Source of the DNA: Ruminococcus sp. UBA5884
GTDB lineage: Bacteria > Bacillota > Clostridia > Oscillospirales > Ruminococcaceae
Assembly (NCBI GenBank): GCA_002431975.1
Contig: DJFA01000001.1
Location: forward strand, 1 to 7,376
Length of the DNA: 7,376 nucleotides
Direction of reading: 5' to 3'
The notes under the pieces were generated by a model. That model worked only from the letters and a program-made list of their open reading frames with translations, was not told where the DNA came from and ran no database searches. The translations under genes and the position numbers were made by a program. Below, piece after piece: positions 1 to 5,453 of the stretch (position 1 is the first letter of the stretch; every line of letters begins with the position of its first letter).

Positions 1-59
1 TTCCCGTCCTTACTTACTGATATGATTTTACAAATGGGCGGATATTTTACAGATTGCAG

Positions 60-74
60 GCGGCAGCTTGCCGC
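60..74. repeat. GC-rich hairpin, copy 1 of a small dispersed repeat
   Basis: A 6-bp stem GCGGCA/TGCCGC closes a 3-nt loop, and its last base is the first base of the reverse-complemented stop codon of the cytidylate kinase-like gene. Positions 51-75 match 2841-2865 at 23 of 25 bases by hand alignment, so this is a dispersed repeat and not only a local hairpin. On the plus strand it is followed by TATTTTT, so it could also end transcription of an unseen gene arriving from the left. On the minus strand no T-run follows. Positions 1-50 show nothing else that can be supported. Confidence 0.6.
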
Positions 75-682
75 TATTTTTCACAGAATACGCCTGCAAT
101 TATGTCAGCACAGGTTTTTATGCCGAGTTTTCCGCTGTTGAGACAGATGTGATAATTTTCCTTTATACCCCATTTTCTGCCTGAATTGAATGTATAAAAA
201 CTTGAACGTCTTTTGTCATTTCGTCTTACAAGTCCGTCAGCGTCCTTTTCCGAGGCGTTATAATTCTGTATTGCACGCTGTCTGCGGAAATCATTGTCTG
301 CATATATAAAAATTCTGAGACAGTCTTCACGCTCACGGAGTATATAGTCAGCACATCTTCCGACTATTATACAGGATTCCGTATCAGCAAGATTTCTTAT
401 TATTTCACTTTCTGCAAAGAAAAGTTTATCAGGAAGCGGAACATTGTCATAGATATTTCCCATAGTATTCATAGCCATGGAAAGCGACATAAGCAGACTT
501 CCTGAAGCTGATTCCTCTGAGGATTCAAGATATTCCTCTGAAACATTGAGTTTTTCAGCGGCTTTTGCAAGTATTTCTCTGTTATAGATAGGTATTCCGA
601 GGAGTTCTGAAACCTTCTGACCTATTTCAAGACCTCCGCTTGCATATTGTCTTTCTATTGTAATTATTTTATGTTTTTTCAT
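74..682 (-). CDS. Cytidylate kinase-like family protein
   Basis: The 202-residue protein resembles the cytidylate-kinase-like P-loop family (Cytidylate_kin2 type). Visible hallmarks are an N-terminal strand with the glycine-rich nucleotide loop RQYASGGLEIG (residues 11-21), the IVGRCADYIL block (106-115), a basic lid-like segment with RRNDKRR (153-159), and a C-terminal WGIKENYHICLNS block (171-183). Members are presumed cytoplasmic nucleotide kinases, but their substrate is generally not established, so a CMP kinase role is inference only. The loop has Ala14 where, from memory, many relatives have Gly (GSGG). The ATG start is supported by an AGAAGG-like ribosome site about 8 nt upstream and by a consensus promoter 45-73 nt upstream of the start codon. 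The length looks complete. The stop codon touches a GC-rich hairpin (60-74). It follows the ABC ATPase gene by 102 nt on the same strand but probably has its own transcript. Confidence 0.88.
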   Translation of the reverse strand: MKKHKIITIERQYASGGLEIGQKVSELLGIPIYNREILAKAAEKLNVSEEYLESSEESASGSLLMSLSMAMNTMGNIYDNVPLPDKLFFAESEIIRNLADTESCIIVGRCADYILREREDCLRIFIYADNDFRRQRAIQNYNASEKDADGLVRRNDKRRSSFYTFNSGRKWGIKENYHICLNSGKLGIKTCADIIAGVFCEK

Positions 683-726
683 AATAAACGCCTTCTTTCT
701 GAATCAAGAGTCGGATTTATAGTATT

Positions 727-755
727 ATTATATAGTTTTATTGTGCATTTGTCAA
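727..755 (-). promoter_or_regulatory. SigA promoter of the cytidylate kinase-like gene
   Basis: Read on the minus strand there is a perfect -35 TTGACA (750-755), a 17-nt spacer (733-749) and a perfect -10 TATAAT (727-732). Transcription would start near 720, giving a leader of roughly 38 nt with no long structure. This is the strongest promoter match in the window and argues that the gene is expressed independently of the upstream DHH-ABC operon. Confidence 0.85.
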
Positions 756-784
756 TTGTATTTTGTTAAATTTAACTGAAATTT

Positions 785-1480
785 TTACTGCATGCCAGTC
801 ATTCTGCGGTAGATATCGGTTTTCATGTACTCCTCAGCCGAACCGAAAAATTTAAGCTCCGTACCCATATGGAGTATTTTTGAACCGTATTTTACGGCAC
901 TTCCGATATCATGTGAAACCATTACAACGGTTATACCTTTTTTATTTATATCATCTATTATGGAATACATTTCAGCGGTAACCACAGGGTCAAGACCGGT
1001 TACAGGTTCATCAAGGATTATCATTCCGGCTGCTGCACATAATGCTCTTGCAAGAAGTACTCTCTGCTGCTGACCTCCTGAAAGCTCCATATACGATTTT
1101 TTTGCTATATCAGTGATTTTAAGCAGTTTCATATTGTCCATGGCAATTTTTTTCTCATTATGCGAATAGAAAGGACGCTTCCCAAGCCGGTTAAGACAGC
1201 CTGACAGCACCACTTCATATACGCTTGCAGGAAAATCACGCTGTATATCGGTCTGCTGGGGAAGATAGCCTATCTGATTTTTATCTATTCCGGTGTATTT
1301 TATTTCACCGCCTGTAAGCTTCATAAGTCCGAGCATACCTTTCATAAGCGTGCTTTTGCCCGAGCCGTTTTCGCCGACTATACACAGATAATCACCCTTT
1401 TCCACTGAAAAGCTTATGTTTTTTACTGCCGGATTTCTGTCATAGTTCATGCATACATTTTCACATCTTAAAAGTTCCAA
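785..1480 (-). CDS. Metal (Zn/Mn)-type ABC transporter ATP-binding protein
   Basis: This 231-residue protein is a complete ABC ATPase: Walker A GENGSGKST (36-44), Q-loop in GYLPQQ (71-76), signature LSGGQQQR (133-140), Walker B MIILDEP (153-159), D-loop GLD (162-164) and the switch histidine in MVSHD (His190). The stretch after the Q-loop, FPASVYEVVLSG (83-94), and the C-terminal HMGTELKFFG resemble ZnuC/MntB/AdcC subunits of zinc or manganese importers. It would power uptake from the inner face of the membrane. The metal is inferred and cannot be fixed from this subunit. The start is TTG at 1478-1480, chosen because AGGAGG lies 8 nt upstream and because the next in-frame ATG (codon 11) would remove the first beta strand. 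It follows the DHH gene by 17 nt, so the two are probably cotranscribed. No permease or binding protein lies next to it here, which is unusual. Confidence 0.9.
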   Translation of the reverse strand: MELLRCENVCMNYDRNPAVKNISFSVEKGDYLCIVGENGSGKSTLMKGMLGLMKLTGGEIKYTGIDKNQIGYLPQQTDIQRDFPASVYEVVLSGCLNRLGKRPFYSHNEKKIAMDNMKLLKITDIAKKSYMELSGGQQQRVLLARALCAAAGMIILDEPVTGLDPVVTAEMYSIIDDINKKGITVVMVSHDIGSAVKYGSKILHMGTELKFFGSAEEYMKTDIYRRMTGMQ

Positions 1481-1488
1481 AGAAAATT

Positions 1489-1494
1489 CCTCCT
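1489..1494 (-). promoter_or_regulatory. Ribosome binding site that fixes a TTG start
   Basis: On the minus strand a perfect AGGAGG sits 8 nt before the TTG codon of the ABC ATPase gene and a few bases after the DHH stop codon (1498-1500). No comparable site precedes the in-frame ATG at 1448-1450. This supports both the non-ATG start and translation from a shared mRNA. Confidence 0.8.
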
Positions 1495-1497
1495 GAT

Positions 1498-2517
1498 TCA
1501 GACTGTATATATTACTTTAAGCAGATGCTTGTTTTCAATTACATTGTCATCTATTTTTGTATTGCTTATAAACCTGTTCTGTATAAATGAATTTATATCC
1601 TTTATGGCTTTTCCGGCTTCATTTGGTATAAAGCCTCCTGCCATTGTGGGGTGACCGCCGCCGTTTCCTATGCCTTTGAGTGACAGCTGGATTATACTTC
1701 CTGCATTTATGGCTCTTGGTATCTTTGAACGCACTGAAAATTTCAGTCCGTCCTTACGCACTGAATATACAACGCTGAGTACCACAACATCAATATCAAG
1801 TATGAAATCTGATATCATTGCAATAAGCGAATCAGGACAGTCAAACGGTATGCGTGCAAAGCCTATATGATTTTTTACTGTCACATTCTGTATTGCAGCT
1901 CCATAGGCTTTCAGGTCGCTGACTGAAAGACTGTTCATTGAAAGCGTGTTTATCATATCCATATCAGCAAGTTTATAGAGCATACAATACATATCTATAT
2001 CAAGTTCCTTGACTCCTCTTGCAAGGTCGTCAGTATCAATTTTTATGCCGTATGCGAGAGCTGTGGCAAGCTGTTTTGATACAGGTATCTTTTCATTATG
2101 AAAATAGCTTGCTATTATTGAGGCACACGCTCCTACAAAACGCACATCCCTGTATGAATATTTTGCTTTTACAAATGTAGGGTGATGGTCTATGCAGGCG
2201 ATAACCTTTCCTGCACATTCGCTTACATTTGAATTTGATTTCTGGGCATCAACAAGTATTATGCCGTCATCTTCGCATATATCCGACTCGTTGATATGCT
2301 TCATTTCTATCTGAAACATATCTATCATTCTTACAAGATTTTTCTTTGATATTTTTCCGTCATATATTATAGTTGATGATATGCCGTAATGTTCAAGAAA
2401 TACCTGAAGTCCATAGGCACTTGCAACAGCATCAGGGTCAGGAAAATTATGAGTCTGTATATAAATATGCTCTTTTTTCATTTTTTTCAGGAGTTCAGGC
2501 AGTTTTGAAGAAAACAT
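1498..2517 (-). CDS. DHH/DHHA1 family phosphoesterase (NrnA-like)
   Basis: The 339-residue protein has the layout of the DHH superfamily. Motif I is HNFPDPDAVAS (23-33), motif II is the Asp of ILVDAQ (Asp90), motif III is DHHP (110-113), and a motif IV-type acidic cluster lies in KIDTDDL (159-165). The C-terminal DHHA1 substrate-binding domain carries GNGGGHPTMAGGF (284-296). These residues bind two Mn ions and a phosphate-containing substrate. The closest described relatives are NrnA-type nano-RNases/pAp phosphatases and cyclic-dinucleotide or pApA hydrolases. Which of these it is cannot be read from the sequence. There is no signal peptide, membrane segment or PAS/GGDEF domain, so it is not a GdpP-type protein. 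GGAGG lies 11 nt before the ATG. It is first in a likely two-gene operon with the ABC ATPase. If it acts on linear dinucleotides it could process products of c-di-GMP breakdown, but that link is speculative. Confidence 0.92.
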   Translation of the reverse strand: MFSSKLPELLKKMKKEHIYIQTHNFPDPDAVASAYGLQVFLEHYGISSTIIYDGKISKKNLVRMIDMFQIEMKHINESDICEDDGIILVDAQKSNSNVSECAGKVIACIDHHPTFVKAKYSYRDVRFVGACASIIASYFHNEKIPVSKQLATALAYGIKIDTDDLARGVKELDIDMYCMLYKLADMDMINTLSMNSLSVSDLKAYGAAIQNVTVKNHIGFARIPFDCPDSLIAMISDFILDIDVVVLSVVYSVRKDGLKFSVRSKIPRAINAGSIIQLSLKGIGNGGGHPTMAGGFIPNEAGKAIKDINSFIQNRFISNTKIDDNVIENKHLLKVIYTV

Positions 2518-2590
2518 ATTGAAAAATTCCTCCGTTGAATTTGATTTTATTGATTGTTTCTTTATGGCTGAAATTTTATGGATTTATTTC

Positions 2591-2663
2591 TGTAGGGGCG
2601 ACCATTGGTCGCCCGTTATGGTTTATCAATAATTTTATCGATTGACCAATGATTTCTCATGCA
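2591..2663. repeat. Composite inverted repeat, copy A (right arm decayed)
   Basis: The left arm (2591-2615) is intact and folds by itself as GGGCGACC/GGTCGCCC around ATT. After a 23-nt spacer, 2639-2663 matches the expected reverse complement of the left arm at 16 of 25 positions, including the unbroken block GACCAATG. Eight of the nine mismatches replace G or C with A or T, as expected for decay in an AT-rich genome. It lies between the DHH gene and its likely promoter, so it would be transcribed in the leader. Any small reading frame across copies A and B is judged spurious. Confidence 0.7.
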
Positions 2664-2706
2664 GAAAACAAATATTAAATTTAACGCAAATTCGATGGTT
2701 ATTTTC

Positions 2707-2778
2707 TGTAGGGGCGAACTGTGTTCGCCCGTTGAGGAATGCTGTAAACCGAGCGGGCGAACACAGTTCGCCCCTACA
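2707..2778. repeat. Composite inverted repeat, copy B (perfect)
   Basis: Two 25-nt arms (2707-2731 and 2754-2778) are perfect reverse complements, separated by 22 nt. Each arm is also a small hairpin: GGGCGAAC/GTTCGCCC around TGT on the left, and the complement around ACA on the right. The RNA or single strand could therefore form one 25-bp stem or two 8-bp hairpins. Ends are TGTAGGGG and CCCCTACA. No transposase is present. The element is of the size of a small MITE or REP-like sequence. There is no T-run on either side, so it is not a terminator. Confidence 0.9.
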
Positions 2779-2840
2779 TAATAAATGAAAAATCCCTTAT
2801 TTTGAATCATAAAATTTTATTGTCGAATTTGTGTTAATTA

Positions 2841-2872
2841 AGATTACAGGCGGCAGTTTGCCGCTTGCCGCT
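2841..2872. repeat. GC-rich hairpin, copy 2 of the small dispersed repeat
   Basis: Positions 2841-2865 match 51-75 at 23 of 25 bases. The core GCGGCA/TGCCGC stem (2850-2864) encloses TTT, and a further TTGCCGCT follows, so TTGCCGCT occurs twice in tandem. It starts at or just after the predicted start point of the minus-strand promoter at 2879-2889, so it would form a hairpin at the extreme 5' end of the DHH operon mRNA. Confidence 0.65.
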
Positions 2873-2878
2873 GATACT

Positions 2879-2889
2879 ATTATATCACA
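2879..2889 (-). promoter_or_regulatory. Extended -10 promoter toward the DHH-ABC operon
   Basis: On the minus strand the sequence TGTGATATAAT matches the Gram-positive extended -10 consensus TRTGnTATAAT (-10 hexamer at 2879-2884). The -35 region 17 nt upstream (TTTATT, 2902-2907) is poor, as is common for extended -10 promoters. Transcription would start near 2872 and give a leader of about 355 nt carrying the small hairpin repeat and composite repeats B and A before the DHH start. No better promoter was found closer to the DHH gene. Confidence 0.5.
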
Positions 2890-3007
2890 GCTTTCTGATA
2901 AAATAAAGCGAATTTTGTTTACTTCAACGCATATTTTAATAAATTCTCAAATACAATTATTCTGAAATGCCTTTTCTGACTTTTTTTAATTTTTTTATAA
3001 AAAATAC

Positions 3008-3036
3008 TTGACAAATGAAAAAATATGATGTATCAT
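3008..3036 (+). promoter_or_regulatory. SigA promoter of glnN
   Basis: A perfect -35 TTGACA (3008-3013), a 17-nt spacer (3014-3030) and a good -10 TATCAT (3031-3036) point toward glnN. The start point would be near 3043, giving a leader of about 128 nt. AT-rich sequence with T and A runs lies just upstream (about 2980-3004) and could act as an UP element. No GlnR/TnrA box (TGTNA-N7-TNACA) was seen. Between this promoter and the leftward one, positions about 2890-3000 hold no recognisable site. Confidence 0.8.
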
Positions 3037-3091
3037 ATTATTGTAATCAAACAAGTATGCAAAATATTCTTAATAATTAAAAGAAACAATG

Positions 3092-3148
3092 GCGTTTCGG
3101 TTATTCAGAATTTCAACGTTGAAATTCTGATAGTCGGAACGCTTTTTT
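3092..3148 (+). terminator. Terminator-like hairpin in the glnN leader (putative attenuator)
   Basis: The left arm (3092-3117) and right arm (3118-3142) pair along about 25 bp with a single bulged T at 3105. The upper 12 bp are perfect Watson-Crick, the middle and lower parts include three G-U pairs, and the base is GCGTT/AACGC. Six T's follow directly (3143-3148). This is the form of an intrinsic terminator. It lies after the promoter and 8 nt before the GGGAGG ribosome site (3156-3161), so it would stop transcription before glnN unless prevented. Attenuation is inferred. No known glutamine riboswitch core was recognised. An ANTAR-type antitermination protein, known for some clostridial nitrogen genes, is a candidate, but no convincing pair of hexaloop hairpins was found upstream. 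Confidence 0.75.
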
Positions 3149-3170
3149 ATTTCAAGGGAGGATTTTTATT

Positions 3171-5279
3171 ATGTCAGAAGAAATCAAAAATCAGAATCCG
3201 GCTGAATACTTCGGCTGCGATGTATTCAATGATGTCGTTATGAGAGACAGACTGCCTAAAAATGTTTATAAGGCTGTCGTTCAGACCAAGAATTTCGGTA
3301 CAGCTCTTGATATCACTGTTGCTGACGTTGTTGCAAATGCTATGAAAGACTGGGCTGTTGAAAAAGGTGCTACACATTATACACACTGGTTTCAGCCTAT
3401 GACAGGCATTACCGCTGAAAAACATGACGCTTTTATTTCTCCTACTCCTAATGGTCAGGTAATCCTCGAATTTTCAGGCAAGGAACTCGTAAAAGGTGAA
3501 CCTGATGCGTCCTCATTCCCGTCAGGCGGTCTCAGAGCTACTTTTGAGGCAAGAGGCTATACTGCATGGGACCCTACTTCAAATGCTTTCATAAAGGATA
3601 ATACACTCTATATTCCGACTGCTTTCTGTTCATATACAGGTGAAGTACTTGATAAGAAAACTCCGCTCCTGCGTTCAATGGAAGTTGTAAATGAACAGGC
3701 TCTTAGAATCCTCAGACTTTTCGGAAATACTAAGGCTACAAGAGTTACTACTACTGTAGGCCCTGAACAGGAATATTTCCTTATCGATAAAAAATTCTAT
3801 GACCAGCGTGAAGACCTTATTCTTACCGGCAGAACTCTTTTCGGTGCAAAGCCTCCTAAGGGTCAGGAACTTGAAGATCACTATTTCGGAAATATCAAGG
3901 AAAGAGTTTCCGAATTTATGAAAGACCTTGACAAGGAACTCTGGAAACTCGGCGTATTCGCTAAAACAAAACATAATGAAGTTGCTCCGGCTCAGCATGA
4001 ACTCGCTCCTGTATTTACTACTTCAAATATCGCTGCTGACCAGAACCAGCTTACTATGGAACTTATGAAGAAAATCGCTTTAAGACATGGTCTTGTATGC
4101 CTTCTCCATGAAAAGCCGTTCGCTGGCGTAAACGGTTCAGGTAAACATAATAACTGGTCTATTTCTTCAAATGACGGTCAGAACCTTCTTGACCCTGGCG
4201 ATACTCCTATGGAAAATCTCCAGTTCCTTACATTCCTCTGTGCAATCATAAAGGGTGTTGATGAATATTCAGACCTTCTCAGACTTTCCGCTGCAAGTGC
4301 AGGAAATGACCACAGACTCGGTGCTAATGAAGCTCCTCCGGCTGTTATCTCAATATTCCTCGGCGATGAACTTACAGCTGTTCTTGATGCCCTTGAAAGC
4401 GGCACTCCTCTTAAATCAAGTGCTCATGACAAGGAATTTGTTATAGGTGTTGATGCTCTTCCGAACTTCCCGAAGGACGCTACAGACAGAAACAGAACTT
4501 CTCCTTTTGCTTTCACAGGAAACAAGTTTGAATTCAGAATGCTCGGCTCATCTGATTCAATTTCATGTACAAATACTATCATGAATACAATCGTTGCTGA
4601 AATCCTTGACGGTTTCGCTACAGAACTTGAAAAGGCTGATGATTTTGAAAAAGCTCTTAAAGAACTCCTTATCAAAACTTATAAGGAACATAAGAGAATT
4701 ATCTTCAACGGCAACGGCTATTCAGATGACTGGGTAAAGGAAGCTACTGAAGTAAGAGGTCTTCCTAACTATGTTTCAACTGTTGACTGTATGCCTCATT
4801 ATACAGATGAAAAGAATGTCAGGATGTTTGAAAAATTCAAGGTATATACAAGTACTGAACTTGCTTCAAGAACTGAAATTCTCCTTGAAAATTACAGCAA
4901 GGTAATAAATATTGAAGCTCTTACTATGATAGACATGACAAGAAAACAGATTCTTCCGGCTGTTATGAAATATACAAAGGATATCTGTGACGTTGTGGCT
5001 TCAAAGAAAGCCGCCGGTCTTGCAGGCGGTGCTGAAGAAAAACTCGCTTCAAGACTTGCTTCAATGACATCAAGCCTTGACAATGCTGTTGAAGTTCTCG
5101 AAAACAAGCTTATTGAAACAAAAACTATTGAAGATGTTGAGGAACTTGCTAAATATTACAGAAATGAAGTATTTGTTGCAATGCAGTCTCTCAGAGCTGT
5201 TGCTGATGAACTTGAAACAATCGTTTCTTCAGATGTATGGCCGTTCCCTGTATATTCAGATATGCTCTTTAAAATATAA
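3171..5279 (+). CDS. glnN: Glutamine synthetase type III
   Basis: The enzyme condenses glutamate and ammonia with ATP to give glutamine, the main ammonia-assimilation step, in the cytoplasm; GSIII proteins form dodecamers. The 702-residue length is typical of GSIII and much longer than the roughly 450 residues of GSI. Order: GSIII-specific N-terminal domain, catalytic barrel, GSIII C-terminal helical region. Visible active-site blocks are GPEQEYF (197-203), HNEVAPAQHE (268-277), the nucleotide-site block NGSGKHNNWS (321-330), GNDHRLGANEAPP (378-390) and NRTSPFAF followed by FEFRM (441-457). All look intact. The ATG is supported by GGGAGG 9 nt upstream. Codon use is strongly biased (many GCT, CTT, CTC, AAG), suggesting high expression. 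It is monocistronic, with its own promoter, a terminator-like leader hairpin and a downstream terminator. No PII gene or amt is adjacent. Confidence 0.97.
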   Translation: MSEEIKNQNPAEYFGCDVFNDVVMRDRLPKNVYKAVVQTKNFGTALDITVADVVANAMKDWAVEKGATHYTHWFQPMTGITAEKHDAFISPTPNGQVILEFSGKELVKGEPDASSFPSGGLRATFEARGYTAWDPTSNAFIKDNTLYIPTAFCSYTGEVLDKKTPLLRSMEVVNEQALRILRLFGNTKATRVTTTVGPEQEYFLIDKKFYDQREDLILTGRTLFGAKPPKGQELEDHYFGNIKERVSEFMKDLDKELWKLGVFAKTKHNEVAPAQHELAPVFTTSNIAADQNQLTMELMKKIALRHGLVCLLHEKPFAGVNGSGKHNNWSISSNDGQNLLDPGDTPMENLQFLTFLCAIIKGVDEYSDLLRLSAASAGNDHRLGANEAPPAVISIFLGDELTAVLDALESGTPLKSSAHDKEFVIGVDALPNFPKDATDRNRTSPFAFTGNKFEFRMLGSSDSISCTNTIMNTIVAEILDGFATELEKADDFEKALKELLIKTYKEHKRIIFNGNGYSDDWVKEATEVRGLPNYVSTVDCMPHYTDEKNVRMFEKFKVYTSTELASRTEILLENYSKVINIEALTMIDMTRKQILPAVMKYTKDICDVVASKKAAGLAGGAEEKLASRLASMTSSLDNAVEVLENKLIETKTIEDVEELAKYYRNEVFVAMQSLRAVADELETIVSSDVWPFPVYSDMLFKI

Positions 5280-5298
5280 CTGATAAACCATTCACATA

Positions 5299-5315
5299 GG
5301 AACAGATTCTGTTCC
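5299..5315 (+). other. Small hairpin in the glnN 3' untranslated region
   Basis: A perfect 7-bp stem GGAACAG/CTGTTCC closes a 3-nt loop 20 nt after the glnN stop. No T-run follows, so it is unlikely to terminate transcription itself. It may protect the mRNA end or be chance. Confidence 0.4.
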
Positions 5316-5337
5316 ATGTACCTCCTGAAAAGTATAT

Positions 5338-5377
5338 AAAAAATAACCCTGTGTCGTTATGACTCAGGGTTGTTTTT
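5338..5377. terminator. Bidirectional intrinsic terminator between glnN and the GGDEF gene
   Basis: The stem AACCCTG (5345-5351)/CAGGGTT (5365-5371), with an inner GTC/GAC extension across a T-T mismatch, is followed on the plus strand by GTTTTT (5372-5377). On the other side it is preceded by six A's (5338-5343), which become a T-run on the minus strand. It can therefore end glnN transcripts and also the convergent GGDEF transcript. Confidence 0.88.
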
Positions 5378-5380
5378 ATA

Positions 5381-5448
5381 GTAGGGGCGACCATTGGTCG
5401 CCCGTTAGATTCACTATAATATCGGGCGGGCGAACACAGTTCACCCCT
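5381..5448. repeat. Composite inverted repeat, copy C (mixed arms)
   Basis: The left arm (5381-5404) is the same ACCATTGGT version as copy A. After a 22-nt spacer, the right arm (5427-5448) is the AACACAGTT version of copy B with one G-to-A change at 5444, and it loses the terminal TACA. The arms therefore pair only at their outer parts. It lies between the shared terminator and the stop codon of the GGDEF gene, ending 5 nt short of that stop. Confidence 0.8.
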
Positions 5449-5453
5449 TGGCG

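Noticed and set aside
765..776. Palindrome GTTAAATTTAAC just after the ABC ATPase gene
   Set aside because: It is AT-only apart from its end bases, lacks a T-run and is too weak for a terminator. It may be a chance palindrome.
2591..2778. CRISPR array from neighbouring repeats
   Set aside because: The units are inverted arms, not direct repeats, the number is too small and no cas gene is present.
2616..2810. 64-residue minus-strand reading frame across the intergenic repeats
   Set aside because: Its sequence is largely the translation of repeat arms (VGANCVRP, GEHSSP) and of the intervening AT-rich DNA. It has no convincing ribosome site or family resemblance.
2571..2817. Ten-base AAATTTTATG (2571-2580) with its reverse complement at 2808-2817 flanking copies A and B, as possible transposon ends
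   Set aside because: It is very AT-rich and short and can arise by chance in this region. There is no target duplication or transposase to support it.
3037..3170. Glutamine riboswitch (glnA or downstream-peptide type) in the glnN leader
   Set aside because: I could not find the conserved core of either class. The visible structure is only a terminator-type hairpin.
2880..3170. GlnR/TnrA operator upstream of glnN
   Set aside because: No match to TGTNA-N7-TNACA was found on inspection.
3025..3243. 72-residue plus-strand frame overlapping the start of glnN
   Set aside because: It starts inside the promoter, runs through the leader hairpin and overlaps glnN in another frame. It is a chance open frame.
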